A stretch of DNA of 8,285 nt from Candidatus Omnitrophota bacterium (GCA_013202925.1 JABMRA010000128.1:1-8285); one strand, 5' to 3'. Shown: positions 1 to 6,353, numbered from the stretch's first letter. The notes: generated from the letters alone by a model not told the origin. Made by a program: numbers and translations.

Positions 1-213
1 TATACTGGTAGTTGCACCAGCGGTAGTTGCACCAGCATTCTGATACCAATACCTATCTAGGGATGTCCTTAGACTGCCTATATTGGCTACTGCCTCGCCT
101 GAGCGGGCCTTTTCAATAGTAGAAATATACTGAGGCATCGCAATAGAAGCAAGGATACCTATGATAATAACAACAATAAGAACCTCTAAAAGAGTAAATC
201 CTTTTTTTGACAT
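1..213 (-). CDS. Type IV prepilin / pseudopilin, partial (C-terminus beyond window edge)
   Basis: The first 71 codons of a second prepilin are visible; no stop is reached before position 1. The N-terminus MSKKG-FTLLE is a class III (prepilin) signal: a short basic leader, Gly at -1, Phe at +1 and Glu at +5 of the mature protein. About 20 hydrophobic residues follow (LLEVLIVVIIIGILASIAMP), the usual pilin helix that serves as membrane anchor and filament core. It should be cleaved and N-methylated by a PilD-type peptidase, which is not in this window. The start is an ATG 6 nt after a strong AGGAG ribosome site (220-224). It lies 43 bp downstream of the neighbouring pilin and closely resembles it through the first 40 residues, then diverges, so the pair looks like a duplication. 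Residues 60-69 contain a duplicated AGATT unit. Whether it is a major or minor pilin cannot be told from the fragment. Confidence 0.93.
   Translation of the reverse strand, partial: MSKKGFTLLEVLIVVIIIGILASIAMPQYISTIEKARSGEAVANIGSLRTSLDRYWYQNAGATTAGATTSI
7..36. repeat. Perfect 15-bp tandem duplication inside pilin gene
   Basis: GGTAGTTGCACCAGC occurs twice in a row (7-21 and 22-36) with no mismatch. On the coding (minus) strand each copy encodes Ala-Gly-Ala-Thr-Thr, so the duplication keeps frame and adds five residues to the variable region of the partial prepilin. No third copy is visible in the window. Confidence 0.9.
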
Positions 214-244
214 CTCCCCCTCCTATACTTTCACTTAATAAGTT

Positions 245-253
245 ATTATACCA
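245..253 (-). promoter_or_regulatory. Possible extended -10 promoter for the partial pilin gene
   Basis: On the minus strand TGG-TATAAT (253 down to 245) matches an extended -10 element (TGn plus consensus TATAAT). It begins just past the stop codon of the preceding pilin and would give a leader of roughly 25 nt before the partial pilin ATG at 213. There is no good -35 hexamer at 17 nt (GGGAAG). The element overlaps a TAATAA/TTATTA inverted repeat (236-248), and this stretch is AT-rich, so chance is possible. Readthrough from the upstream pilin promoter may be the main source of transcript. Confidence 0.35.
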
Positions 254-256
254 GTA

Positions 257-631
257 TTAAAAAGTAGCTTCCCATGTCCCGCTAATAGAGCCGTCCTGAT
301 ACATTATTATGGTATTGCCTGCACGCGTACCGCCTGAACGGGTAGCAGTAGCAGTATATGTCGTAGAAGTGGGCGTAGTTACAGTAAAAGACCAGTATCT
401 TTGGGTTAATGATATATCCAGATCGTCTGCCCATGTTGGGCCTACATAGTACTCATTCTCTGCAAAATATATCTTTTCCCCTGTCTGTAGATGCCCCAGG
501 CCTGCCTTTGCCTCACCACCCTTTGCCTTTTCAATGGAAGACGCAAACTGGGGTATGCCTATGGCGGCAAGTATGCCTATGATTATGACAACGATTAAAA
601 CCTCTACCAGCGTAAAACCTTTCCTGTTCAT
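257..631 (-). CDS. GspG-like type IV prepilin (major pilin candidate)
   Basis: This 124-residue prepilin has leader MNRKG followed by FTLVE, so the mature protein should start at Phe6 with the conserved Glu at mature position 5 (119 residues). Residues 6-28 form the hydrophobic N-terminal helix. An amphipathic stretch (SSIEKAKGGEAKAGLGHLQ) continues the helix, followed by a small C-terminal beta-rich domain. Its length suits GspG-like pseudopilins and small type IVa pilins. There are no cysteines, so the C-terminal disulfide loop of many type IVa pilins is absent; GspG-type proteins can instead be held by calcium, which cannot be judged here. Residues 81-102 are strikingly Thr/Ser-rich (13 of 22). 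The ATG sits 7 nt after an excellent AAGGAGG site (639-645). It has its own strong promoter and a leader stem-loop, consistent with much higher expression than the assembly genes. It probably forms the filament shaft. Confidence 0.93.
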   Translation of the reverse strand: MNRKGFTLVEVLIVVIIIGILAAIGIPQFASSIEKAKGGEAKAGLGHLQTGEKIYFAENEYYVGPTWADDLDISLTQRYWSFTVTTPTSTTYTATATRSGGTRAGNTIIMYQDGSISGTWEATF

Positions 632-638
632 ATGTCTC

Positions 639-645
639 CCTCCTT
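639..645 (-). promoter_or_regulatory. Strong ribosome binding site of the pilin gene
   Basis: Reading the minus strand, AAGGAGG is followed by 7 nt and then ATG (631). This is close to a full anti-Shine-Dalgarno match and fixes the pilin start. Confidence 0.85.
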
Positions 646-647
646 TT

Positions 648-668
648 ACAATCCCTCATGCGGATTGT
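648..668 (-). promoter_or_regulatory. 5' leader stem-loop upstream of pilin ribosome site
   Basis: Arms ACAATCC (648-654) and GGATTGT (662-668) are perfectly complementary around a 7-nt loop. The hairpin lies between the predicted transcript start (about 674) and the Shine-Dalgarno sequence, so it would sit almost at the 5' end of the pilin mRNA. It is followed by AAAAGGAGG rather than a run of T, so it is not an intrinsic terminator. A role in mRNA stability or translation is inference. Confidence 0.55.
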
Positions 669-680
669 CTCTTTGTTAAA

Positions 681-708
681 ATTATACCTTAATAAAGCAA
701 TAAGTCAA
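681..708 (-). promoter_or_regulatory. Sigma70-type promoter driving the pilin gene
   Basis: On the minus strand TTGACT (703-708) is separated by 16 nt from a perfect TATAAT (681-686). The pair lies in the 93-bp gap between the platform protein gene and the pilin gene, placing a transcript start near 674 and a leader of about 43 nt. The -35 has one mismatch to TTGACA. Position, orientation and quality all fit a dedicated pilin promoter within the larger operon. Confidence 0.75.
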
Positions 709-724
709 ATTATTTCCATTTATC

Positions 725-1948
725 TCAACCAGACGCTTTAACGGCACTGGATATACTGAATATAGGCATAAACATCGCTATAACAATAACGCCTACCACG
801 ATACCCATAAAGATCAAAACTATAGGTTCAAACATTGCTGTAAGCCGGTCTACAAATGTATCGACCCTTTCTTTGTAAAATACAGCGATCCTGTCCAGCA
901 TCTTGCCCAGTTCTCCGATCTCCTCCCCTACGCCTATCATCTGAACGACAAGCGGGGAGAATAGATTCGAGTTCTGCATGGCCTGCGACATGCCTTTACC
1001 GTCCCTGACAGATATCTTTACCTCGCTCAGTTCTTTTTCCATTACCTTGTTGCCAACTGTCTTCTCTGCTATCTCAAGGGCATGCAGTATAGGCACGCCG
1101 CTTTTAAGAAGCGTGGATAACCCGCTCGCAAACCTCTCTATGGATATCTCCTGCATTACCGGCCCGATCAAGGGCAATTTAAACTTGACGCTATCGAACT
1201 GCCACCTGCCGACTGTTGTAGAAACGTACTTTTTGCCGATAAAAAATAAAGCTACGCCAGCACCAATGACGATTAAAAAATACCTTCTTGCTATGTTGCT
1301 CACGTTGATTACCAATCGCGTGAGAAGGGGCAGCTCGACATTAAACCCTTTGAATATCTCGGAGAATATAGGTATGATCTTTACCAGGAAGATCGCGATC
1401 GCGCCCGTTGCAACGCATATCAGTATCACTGGATAGACCATGGCTGATGTTACTTTTTTTTTCAAGTTTGCGCTTTCCTCCATATACCCGGAAAGCTGGT
1501 CAAGGCTTGAGGGCAGATGCCCACTGGCCTCTCCTGTCTCAACCAGATGGATCCAGAACTCAGAAAATATCTTACTGTGTTTTTTCAGGGCGTTCTGAAA
1601 CGTATAGCCTCCCTCAACATCTTTTTTTATCTGCTCGACTGCACGCAATAGCGTCTGAGATTCTATCTGTTTGCATAATATATCCAGACTTTTCATAAGG
1701 GTAACGCCTGAGCTCAAGAGGGTAGCCAGTTCCCTGGTAAACATGATCAGGTCTAACATCTTTATGCCGTGATGATACCGTCTCTTTACCTTCCTTGCCT
1801 TCTTTGCCTCAGCCGCAGGCCCGATAGATACCACAAACAGGCCCCTTGCCTGCAAGGAATTCAGCAGCTCTTCCTGTGAAACCCCCTCTGTTGTCTCGTC
1901 TTTCAGCTTCCCTGATTTATCTCTCGCCACATACCTGAAAAAAGGCAC
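725..1948 (-). CDS. gspF: GspF/PilC-type inner-membrane platform protein
   Basis: Polytopic inner-membrane protein on which the assembly ATPase acts to add pilin subunits. The reading frame extends to an ATG at 1972, but I choose the GTG at 1948 because a perfect AAGGAG lies 6 nt before it and the product then begins PFFRYVARDKSGK, the usual family start. This gives 407 aa, the normal length. Two T2SSF repeats are visible: residues about 64-190, with the signature ETGEASGHLPSSL (137-149), and about 269-395, with the matching VGEEIGELGKMLD (340-352). Likely membrane segments lie at about 170-196, 222-240 and 373-397. It follows the ATPase gene by 42 bp, the order usual in pil and gsp clusters. 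PilC is an equally valid name. Confidence 0.95.
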   Translation of the reverse strand: MPFFRYVARDKSGKLKDETTEGVSQEELLNSLQARGLFVVSIGPAAEAKKARKVKRRYHHGIKMLDLIMFTRELATLLSSGVTLMKSLDILCKQIESQTLLRAVEQIKKDVEGGYTFQNALKKHSKIFSEFWIHLVETGEASGHLPSSLDQLSGYMEESANLKKKVTSAMVYPVILICVATGAIAIFLVKIIPIFSEIFKGFNVELPLLTRLVINVSNIARRYFLIVIGAGVALFFIGKKYVSTTVGRWQFDSVKFKLPLIGPVMQEISIERFASGLSTLLKSGVPILHALEIAEKTVGNKVMEKELSEVKISVRDGKGMSQAMQNSNLFSPLVVQMIGVGEEIGELGKMLDRIAVFYKERVDTFVDRLTAMFEPIVLIFMGIVVGVIVIAMFMPIFSISSAVKASG

Positions 1949-1954
1949 GACACG

Positions 1955-1960
1955 CTCCTT
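1955..1960 (-). promoter_or_regulatory. Ribosome binding site that selects a GTG start
   Basis: AAGGAG on the minus strand ends 6 nt before GTG at 1948. It lies inside the longer in-frame reading frame that begins with ATG at 1972, which itself has no ribosome site at a suitable distance. This supports the shorter 407-residue platform protein. Confidence 0.75.
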
Positions 1961-1990
1961 GTATGTAAACATATAGTCATTTATTCTGTC

Positions 1991-3706
1991 TCACGCTTCC
2001 CCCGCGACCATGGTGGTGCTCAGCACCTCTTCGATGCTCGTAATCCCTTCTTCTACCTTTTTAATGCCGCTGTCCATCAGGGTCTTGAGCTCCAGCTCAC
2101 GGACTGCCTTTTTGATCTCGCCAAGGCCAGCGGCCTTTGAAATCAGTTCCCTTAATCTGTCATTTACAAGTATTATCTCGTAAATAGCGACCCTGCCCCT
2201 GTAACCTGTATGAGAGCAGTAATCGCAGCCTTTTGGTTTATACAAAAGCTCCTGTTTCATCTTAAAGTCGTTGACCAGTTTAGGCGGCACCTCATAGGCC
2301 TCCTTGCATTCAGGGCATAACTTACGAACCAGCCTCTGGGCGCCCACAAGTATCAAAGAAGAACTTATAAGATACGGCTCTATTCCGATATCTATAATCC
2401 TGGATATAGCGCTGGGCGCGTCATTGGTATGCAATGTGCTCAGCACCAGATGCCCTGTAAGAGAAGAGCGTATGCATATCTGCGCGGTCTCAAGGTCCCT
2501 GACCTCTCCCACCATTATAATATCCGGATCCTGCCTCAAAAAAGACCTCAAGGCGGCAGCAAACGTCAGGCCTATGGCGGGTTTTATCTGGACCTGGTTT
2601 ATACCTTCAAGCTTGTATTCAACAGGATCTTCTACTGTACAAATATTTTTACGCGGGCTCTTTATCTCGCTCAATGCCGCATAGAGTGTAGTGGTCTTAC
2701 CGCTCCCGGTCGGCCCTGTAACTAAAATCAGGCCATGCGGGCTGACTATGGCCTTTCTGAAATTCTCGAGCTCCTGCGGTTCAAAACCCAACTGTTCGAG
2801 ATCCAATGGCGTTGCTGATTTATCCAGTATCCTCATTACCACCTTCTCGCCATATATAGTGGGCACTACTGATACACGGATATCAATGCCCCTCTTCTCC
2901 ACCTTAACGAGAAACGCCCCATCCTGGGGAAGGCGCTTCTCTGCTATGTCAAGATTGGAAAGTATCTTTACCCTGGAGACAATGGCCGGCAGGAGGTGCC
3001 TTGCCGGCGGCGGTATCTCGTAAAGCACGCCGTCTATCCTGTATCTGATATTTATCTTGTTTCTGAACGGCTCTATGTGTATATCACTGACCCTGTCTTT
3101 TATGGCCTGCATGAGCAATAGATCCACGAGCTTTACAATAGGCGCCTCTTCTGCCCGCATAATCAACTCATCAAGACTAAGGTCTTCTTTCTCGCTTGCC
3201 TTTTCAATCTTAAATTCCTCATTTTCGTATGAATCACTTATTGCATCTTTTAGCAGGTCCTCTTTTCCGTAGAATTCGGTTACGGCCCTCTGGATGTCGG
3301 TCTTGGTGGCTATAATAGGGTTTATCTCGCACCCTGTCATATGTCTCAGATTATCTATTGAGATCAGATCCAATGGATCCACGAATGCAACGGTAAGGGA
3401 ATTCAGGTGTTTTGAAATCGGAATGAGCATGTGTCTCCGAGCATATTCTTCAGGCACCAGCTTTGAAAGTTCCTGGCCCTCTGCCGGCTTCAGGAGACCC
3501 TTGCTATACGACACATAAGGGATGGACAGCTGCTTTGCGAGGGCAACCACTATATCCTTTTCTGAGGCAAGGCCAAGATTGACCAGGGTATCGCCCAGCT
3601 TGGTCTTTTCTTTCCTCTGCACCTCGATGGCCTTCTGTAATTCTTCGTCTGTAATGATCTTTTCGTTGAGCAGTATCTGTCCTAATTTATCTTTTGACTT
3701 CTTCAT
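1991..3706 (-). CDS. gspE: GspE/PilB-type filament assembly ATPase
   Basis: Cytoplasmic hexameric ATPase that powers pilin polymerisation. The 571-residue protein has the full family layout. Residues 1-150 form an MshEN/GspE N-terminal domain with two 24-residue KLGxxL...Q motifs (7-30 and 36-59). An N2 domain (about 180-300) includes SDIHIEP. The RecA-like domain carries Walker A GPTGSGKTTT (331-340), Asp box CTVEDPVEY (356-364), Walker B DIIMVGEVRD (395-404) and His box GHLVLSTLHTNDA (418-430). A tetracysteine zinc site, C464-x2-C467 and C494-x2-C497, marks assembly (PilB/GspE) rather than retraction (PilT) ATPases. All catalytic motifs are intact. The ATG lies 3 nt past the secretin stop without a clear Shine-Dalgarno, suggesting translational coupling. 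PilB is the equivalent name. Confidence 0.97.
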   Translation of the reverse strand: MKKSKDKLGQILLNEKIITDEELQKAIEVQRKEKTKLGDTLVNLGLASEKDIVVALAKQLSIPYVSYSKGLLKPAEGQELSKLVPEEYARRHMLIPISKHLNSLTVAFVDPLDLISIDNLRHMTGCEINPIIATKTDIQRAVTEFYGKEDLLKDAISDSYENEEFKIEKASEKEDLSLDELIMRAEEAPIVKLVDLLLMQAIKDRVSDIHIEPFRNKINIRYRIDGVLYEIPPPARHLLPAIVSRVKILSNLDIAEKRLPQDGAFLVKVEKRGIDIRVSVVPTIYGEKVVMRILDKSATPLDLEQLGFEPQELENFRKAIVSPHGLILVTGPTGSGKTTTLYAALSEIKSPRKNICTVEDPVEYKLEGINQVQIKPAIGLTFAAALRSFLRQDPDIIMVGEVRDLETAQICIRSSLTGHLVLSTLHTNDAPSAISRIIDIGIEPYLISSSLILVGAQRLVRKLCPECKEAYEVPPKLVNDFKMKQELLYKPKGCDYCSHTGYRGRVAIYEIILVNDRLRELISKAAGLGEIKKAVRELELKTLMDSGIKKVEEGITSIEEVLSTTMVAGEA

Positions 3707-3709
3707 GTT

Positions 3710-5146
3710 TTACCCGCCGAGTAGATCCAGCATATTCCTTATCTTTTTTTCCCTTATCACCTTTGGTTTTTCCTGCTCGCGCTCGGAAATATCACCTAAC
3801 GCGTACGCAGCCTCTTTAACTATATGAGGCGTGATAAATATAAGCAGCTCCCTGTCTGCTTCGTCTTTGGCCTTATAACGAAACGCTGCCCCTAAAAGAG
3901 GGATATCACCAAGAAACGGGATCTTCCTTATCGACTCTTCCTTATCCTTTGAAATCAACCCTCCGATTACAACTGTCTCGCCATCACTTACCATAACCTT
4001 GACTTGAGCGGTCCGGAAGCTAAGATCGTAAATTGCATCGGTAGTGGTAGCCAGATCTGATAATGCTTTAGTAATTAATTTCGGTTCTATAGTCATTGTG
4101 ACAAAACCTACTTTGCTTATAGTCGGAGTAACTTTAAGCGACACGCCTGGTCTCTCGTTTTCTGCTGCTCGCTCGAACGTAGTAGTTGATGTAGTCGGGC
4201 CGGTCTCAGGGTACGTCCACTCTGTGTTGCTTTGAATAGCGTCGTTGGAATTAATATTAATTTCTGCGGTCTCATTATTCAATGTAAGCACTCTAGGCCT
4301 TGCCAGAACCTTTGTATCCTTATCGCTCAATATAGCCTTAATTGTAGCTGTCAAGTTAGTCAAACTAAAAGTCCCTGTTGTAAGGCCTTCACCAACATCC
4401 GTATCCTTACTGAATCTTCCTCTCAATGGCCATACAGTATTGGCAGTAGGGCCTACATATTCTGCCATTGTCCCTGTAGATGATCCCCACACTACACCCA
4501 GTTTATCAGCAACTGTTGTTGTGGTCTCAATTATCTCTACCTCTATCATGACCTGCTGTGCCTTTACGTCCAGCCTGGCGAGCACGTCTTCTATTATAGC
4601 AAACTGGCTCGGCACGTCTTTTATTATAAGGCTGTTGGACCTTTTGTCTGCAACCAACTTGCCTTCTTCGGAAAGGATATTTTGTACCACCGAGATTATC
4701 TCAGCCTCTTCTTCCTCTGCATCTTCTTCATCACTAGAGGGCTGTACCAGTTGAGCGTATTTTAACTCGTATATCTTTGTTAATGTCTCAATAGCCGGCT
4801 TGCCGGATTCCTTTACTATGAATATCTCACTACCTGACTCCTGCTCATATACAAGATTGTTTGCGTTCATTATATGATTCAGGGCGTCTTCTACTGTTAC
4901 GTTGTCAAAATAGATAGTAGCTGTCCTGTCCTGCACATTCTGACTCGCGACAAAGTTCAGTCCTGATTGCTGAGAAAATATCTTCAGCAAGTCCTTCAGG
5001 TTAGCGTCCTGAAAGTCCATTGAGATCAACCCGCTGGGGGCTGAGCGCGCCTTAACGCTAGCCGCATAGTCTCCATCCGCAGCAATGCAGGGGGATGAAA
5101 TAAAAAACGCAAACGCGAGAGCAACAAACAACCTAATAGTCTTCAT
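3710..5146 (-). CDS. pilQ: Secretin (PilQ/GspD family outer-membrane channel)
   Basis: Outer-membrane multimeric channel through which the filament or substrate passes. The chosen 478-residue form begins MKTIRLFVALAFAFFISSPC and has a Sec signal peptide, with a likely cut after CIA (residue 22). Residues about 38-115 are an N0/STN-like domain (MDFQDANLKDLLKIFSQQSG). Residues about 121-195 are one N1-type domain, interrupted by a very acidic loop (137-149). Residues about 200-445 are the secretin barrel, with the signatures VVIGGLISKDKEE (392-404), IPFLGDIPLLG (409-419) and ELLIFITPHIV (433-443). One N1 repeat makes it shorter than classical GspD (about 650 aa). Cys20 is preceded by Pro and lacks a lipobox. 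The frame continues upstream to a TTG at 5194, but the AAAGGAGG site 5 nt before ATG 5146 and the signal peptide decide the start. PilQ is preferred because of the pilMNOPQ-like order; GspD is possible. Confidence 0.95.
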   Translation of the reverse strand: MKTIRLFVALAFAFFISSPCIAADGDYAASVKARSAPSGLISMDFQDANLKDLLKIFSQQSGLNFVASQNVQDRTATIYFDNVTVEDALNHIMNANNLVYEQESGSEIFIVKESGKPAIETLTKIYELKYAQLVQPSSDEEDAEEEEAEIISVVQNILSEEGKLVADKRSNSLIIKDVPSQFAIIEDVLARLDVKAQQVMIEVEIIETTTTVADKLGVVWGSSTGTMAEYVGPTANTVWPLRGRFSKDTDVGEGLTTGTFSLTNLTATIKAILSDKDTKVLARPRVLTLNNETAEININSNDAIQSNTEWTYPETGPTTSTTTFERAAENERPGVSLKVTPTISKVGFVTMTIEPKLITKALSDLATTTDAIYDLSFRTAQVKVMVSDGETVVIGGLISKDKEESIRKIPFLGDIPLLGAAFRYKAKDEADRELLIFITPHIVKEAAYALGDISEREQEKPKVIREKKIRNMLDLLGG

Positions 5147-5151
5147 CTTAA

Positions 5152-5159
5152 CCTCCTTT
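5152..5159 (-). promoter_or_regulatory. Ribosome binding site fixing the secretin start
   Basis: AAAGGAGG on the minus strand lies 5 nt before ATG 5146. The frame is open upstream to a TTG at 5194, which would put 16 polar residues before the signal peptide. This site therefore argues for the shorter, exportable product. Confidence 0.85.
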
Positions 5160-5168
5160 AATGAGCAC

Positions 5169-5201
5169 TTGACCCTTGACATCATATATGTCAAGGGTCA
5201 A
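5169..5201. repeat. 14-bp perfect inverted repeat before the secretin gene
   Basis: Arms 5169-5182 (TTGACCCTTGACAT) and 5188-5201 are exact reverse complements around a 5-nt loop (CATAT). As RNA this is a strong hairpin ending about 10 nt upstream of the secretin Shine-Dalgarno. No T run follows on either strand, so it is a poor intrinsic terminator. It could be a protein-binding palindrome, an mRNA processing or stabilising element, or a remnant of a dispersed repeat. Confidence 0.85.
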
Positions 5202-5237
5202 TCTCCTCCGATTAACTTCTATGAAGGTGCGAATTTA

Positions 5238-5254
5238 ATCCGCCTAAGGCGGAT
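5238..5254. repeat. GC-rich 7-bp inverted repeat
   Basis: ATCCGCC (5238-5244) and GGCGGAT (5248-5254) are perfect inverted arms around TAA. It is the middle of three palindromes in the 161-bp gap between the GspC/PilP-like gene and the secretin gene. It is markedly more GC-rich than its surroundings and lacks a T tract. Confidence 0.7.
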
Positions 5255-5264
5255 AAGTTCGGAC

Positions 5265-5301
5265 ACATAATTTATGTTCACTATCGTTCCATAAATTATG
5301 T
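5265..5301. repeat. 12-bp AT-rich inverted repeat after the GspC/PilP-like gene
   Basis: ACATAATTTATG (5265-5276) is the exact reverse complement of CATAAATTATGT (5290-5301), with a 13-nt loop. Flanking GGAC and GTCC continue the match after a 2-nt bulge. It starts 7 bp beyond the stop codon of the upstream gene, where a terminator might lie, but no U tract follows on the minus strand. Confidence 0.8.
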
Positions 5302-5307
5302 CCTCAC

Positions 5308-5796
5308 TTACTTCGGTCTGACAATAAACTCCCTGCCTTTATATTTTAGAAATATACCTTCTCTGGTTATATCTTTGACCTTGATTGTCCCTGCGGCCTC
5401 TCCTTCTCCTACCAATATCTCATCATCTACATCATATACCTTATTATCTATGATCGCCTGCGGCCTTCGGCTGTTCCAGACCATACCCTGAAACACCATT
5501 GTAGGCAGAGTAACAACCTCTCCTACTGCCCCTGCCTTACTTTCTTCTTCAAAAGGGCTCTTAAGCGGCACCCTTTCAATGCTGGCGACATAATCTACGC
5601 TTTTTTCTTCCTTCGGCACCTTCAATTCCAGTATCTCCACCTCTTTCCACTTCTTATTGAATTCCGTCCTGGAAAAGACCTCGTCGTCCTTTTCCTTTTT
5701 CTGAAATTTGCTGCTACCTATAAAGACCGCGACCAGGACAAGGGTGCCTATCGCTATATACTCTATATGCTGTTTTTTTAGACCTGCCTCAGCCAT
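5308..5796 (-). CDS. GspC/PilP-like inner-membrane anchored periplasmic protein
   Basis: This 162-residue bitopic protein has a short basic cytoplasmic N-terminus, one membrane helix (about 12-28, IEYIAIGTLVLVAVFIG), a charged linker (30-95) and a compact C-terminal domain (about 96-160). The C-terminal pattern (LPTMVFQGMVW, then PQAIIDNKVYDVDDEI, then TIKVKDITREGIFLKYKGREF) resembles the HR domain shared by GspC and PilP, which touches the secretin N0 domain and ties the inner-membrane complex to the channel. PilP is normally a lipoprotein. This protein has no cysteine at all and keeps an uncleaved anchor, as GspC does. It starts 3 nt after the PilO-like stop, with AAGGA (5804-5808) 7 nt before the ATG. 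Its place before the secretin gene matches pilP. No specific gene symbol is safe. Confidence 0.75.
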   Translation of the reverse strand: MAEAGLKKQHIEYIAIGTLVLVAVFIGSSKFQKKEKDDEVFSRTEFNKKWKEVEILELKVPKEEKSVDYVASIERVPLKSPFEEESKAGAVGEVVTLPTMVFQGMVWNSRRPQAIIDNKVYDVDDEILVGEGEAAGTIKVKDITREGIFLKYKGREFIVRPK

Positions 5797-5799
5797 GAC

Positions 5800-6351
5800 C
5801 TATTCCTTAAAAATAACTGTGCTTATTACAATATGCGCCTTTGCGTCAAATGACTTAAAGCTTGATGTCTTCTCGTCAAACCCTTCATCCAGATCAAGCC
5901 TTTTTATATCAATGCCTTCCACCCTTAAAAACTCCTTATTAGACTCGATGCCGGATATAAACCTGCCAAGATGATCATAGGTGGAGACCGTATCCAGCAC
6001 CACATATAATTTTGTACATAGATCCCTGTCTTCCGGGGCGCCGGGCTTAATAGACGATATCTCGATACCTTCCTTTGTTGCCATTTCCGATACCTTGCCC
6101 AAAAGCCATGAAATGCCTCTGCCCTGTTCCGGTATCCTCTTTTCATACACCTTCAAGTGTTTACCAAGGGCCCTTATCCTTCCAGCAAGGACATTCCTGT
6201 CTCTCTCATACAATATACTGGCCCTTAAGGACGTTTTTTTAGACAAAAACGGCATGTAAATAAACAGCACACCTACAAGAAGCGTAACAATGATTATTAT
6301 TGCGCTTGATATCACAGTTTTATTCGGTTTTTTAAGGGCTGTCTTTTTCAT
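5800..6351 (-). CDS. pilO: PilO/GspM-like inner-membrane alignment protein
   Basis: This 183-residue bitopic protein has a basic N-terminus, one membrane helix (about 13-33), a periplasmic helical or coiled-coil segment (about 38-72) and a ferredoxin-like PilO domain (about 77-181). The recognisable pattern is a buried helix plus EGIEISSIKPG, then the strand YVVLDTVSTYDHLGRFISGIE and a closing strand AHIVISTVIF. PilO pairs with PilN through matching coiled coils and ferredoxin-like folds; here the partner would be the C-terminal half of the preceding fused protein. Only 2 nt separate its ATG from that protein's stop, and the ribosome site AGGA (6360-6363) is embedded in the upstream gene, so translation is probably coupled. 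Its size and position suit PilO; GspM has the same architecture. Confidence 0.85.
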   Translation of the reverse strand: MKKTALKKPNKTVISSAIIIIVTLLVGVLFIYMPFLSKKTSLRASILYERDRNVLAGRIRALGKHLKVYEKRIPEQGRGISWLLGKVSEMATKEGIEISSIKPGAPEDRDLCTKLYVVLDTVSTYDHLGRFISGIESNKEFLRVEGIDIKRLDLDEGFDEKTSSFKSFDAKAHIVISTVIFKE

Positions 6352-6353
6352 TT

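Noticed and set aside
978..1436. 152-codon plus-strand open frame opposite the platform protein gene
   Set aside because: It is antisense to the strongly conserved GspF/PilC gene and has no domain signature; it is a shadow of the codon pattern on the other strand.
4245..4754. 169-codon plus-strand open frame opposite the secretin gene
   Set aside because: It is fully antisense to a clear secretin, is Ser/Val/Leu-rich as expected from reverse reading of the acidic and Thr-rich coding strand, and has no recognisable domain.
5169..5201. Intrinsic terminator before the secretin gene
   Set aside because: The stem is strong, but neither side is followed by a T run, and a terminator here would cut off the secretin, ATPase and platform genes, for which I see no good replacement promoter.
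5172..5201. Secretin promoter built on the TTGACA/TTGACC inside the palindrome
   Set aside because: At 16-18 nt spacing the would-be -10 hexamers (such as CAAGTG and CAAGGG) do not resemble TATAAT.
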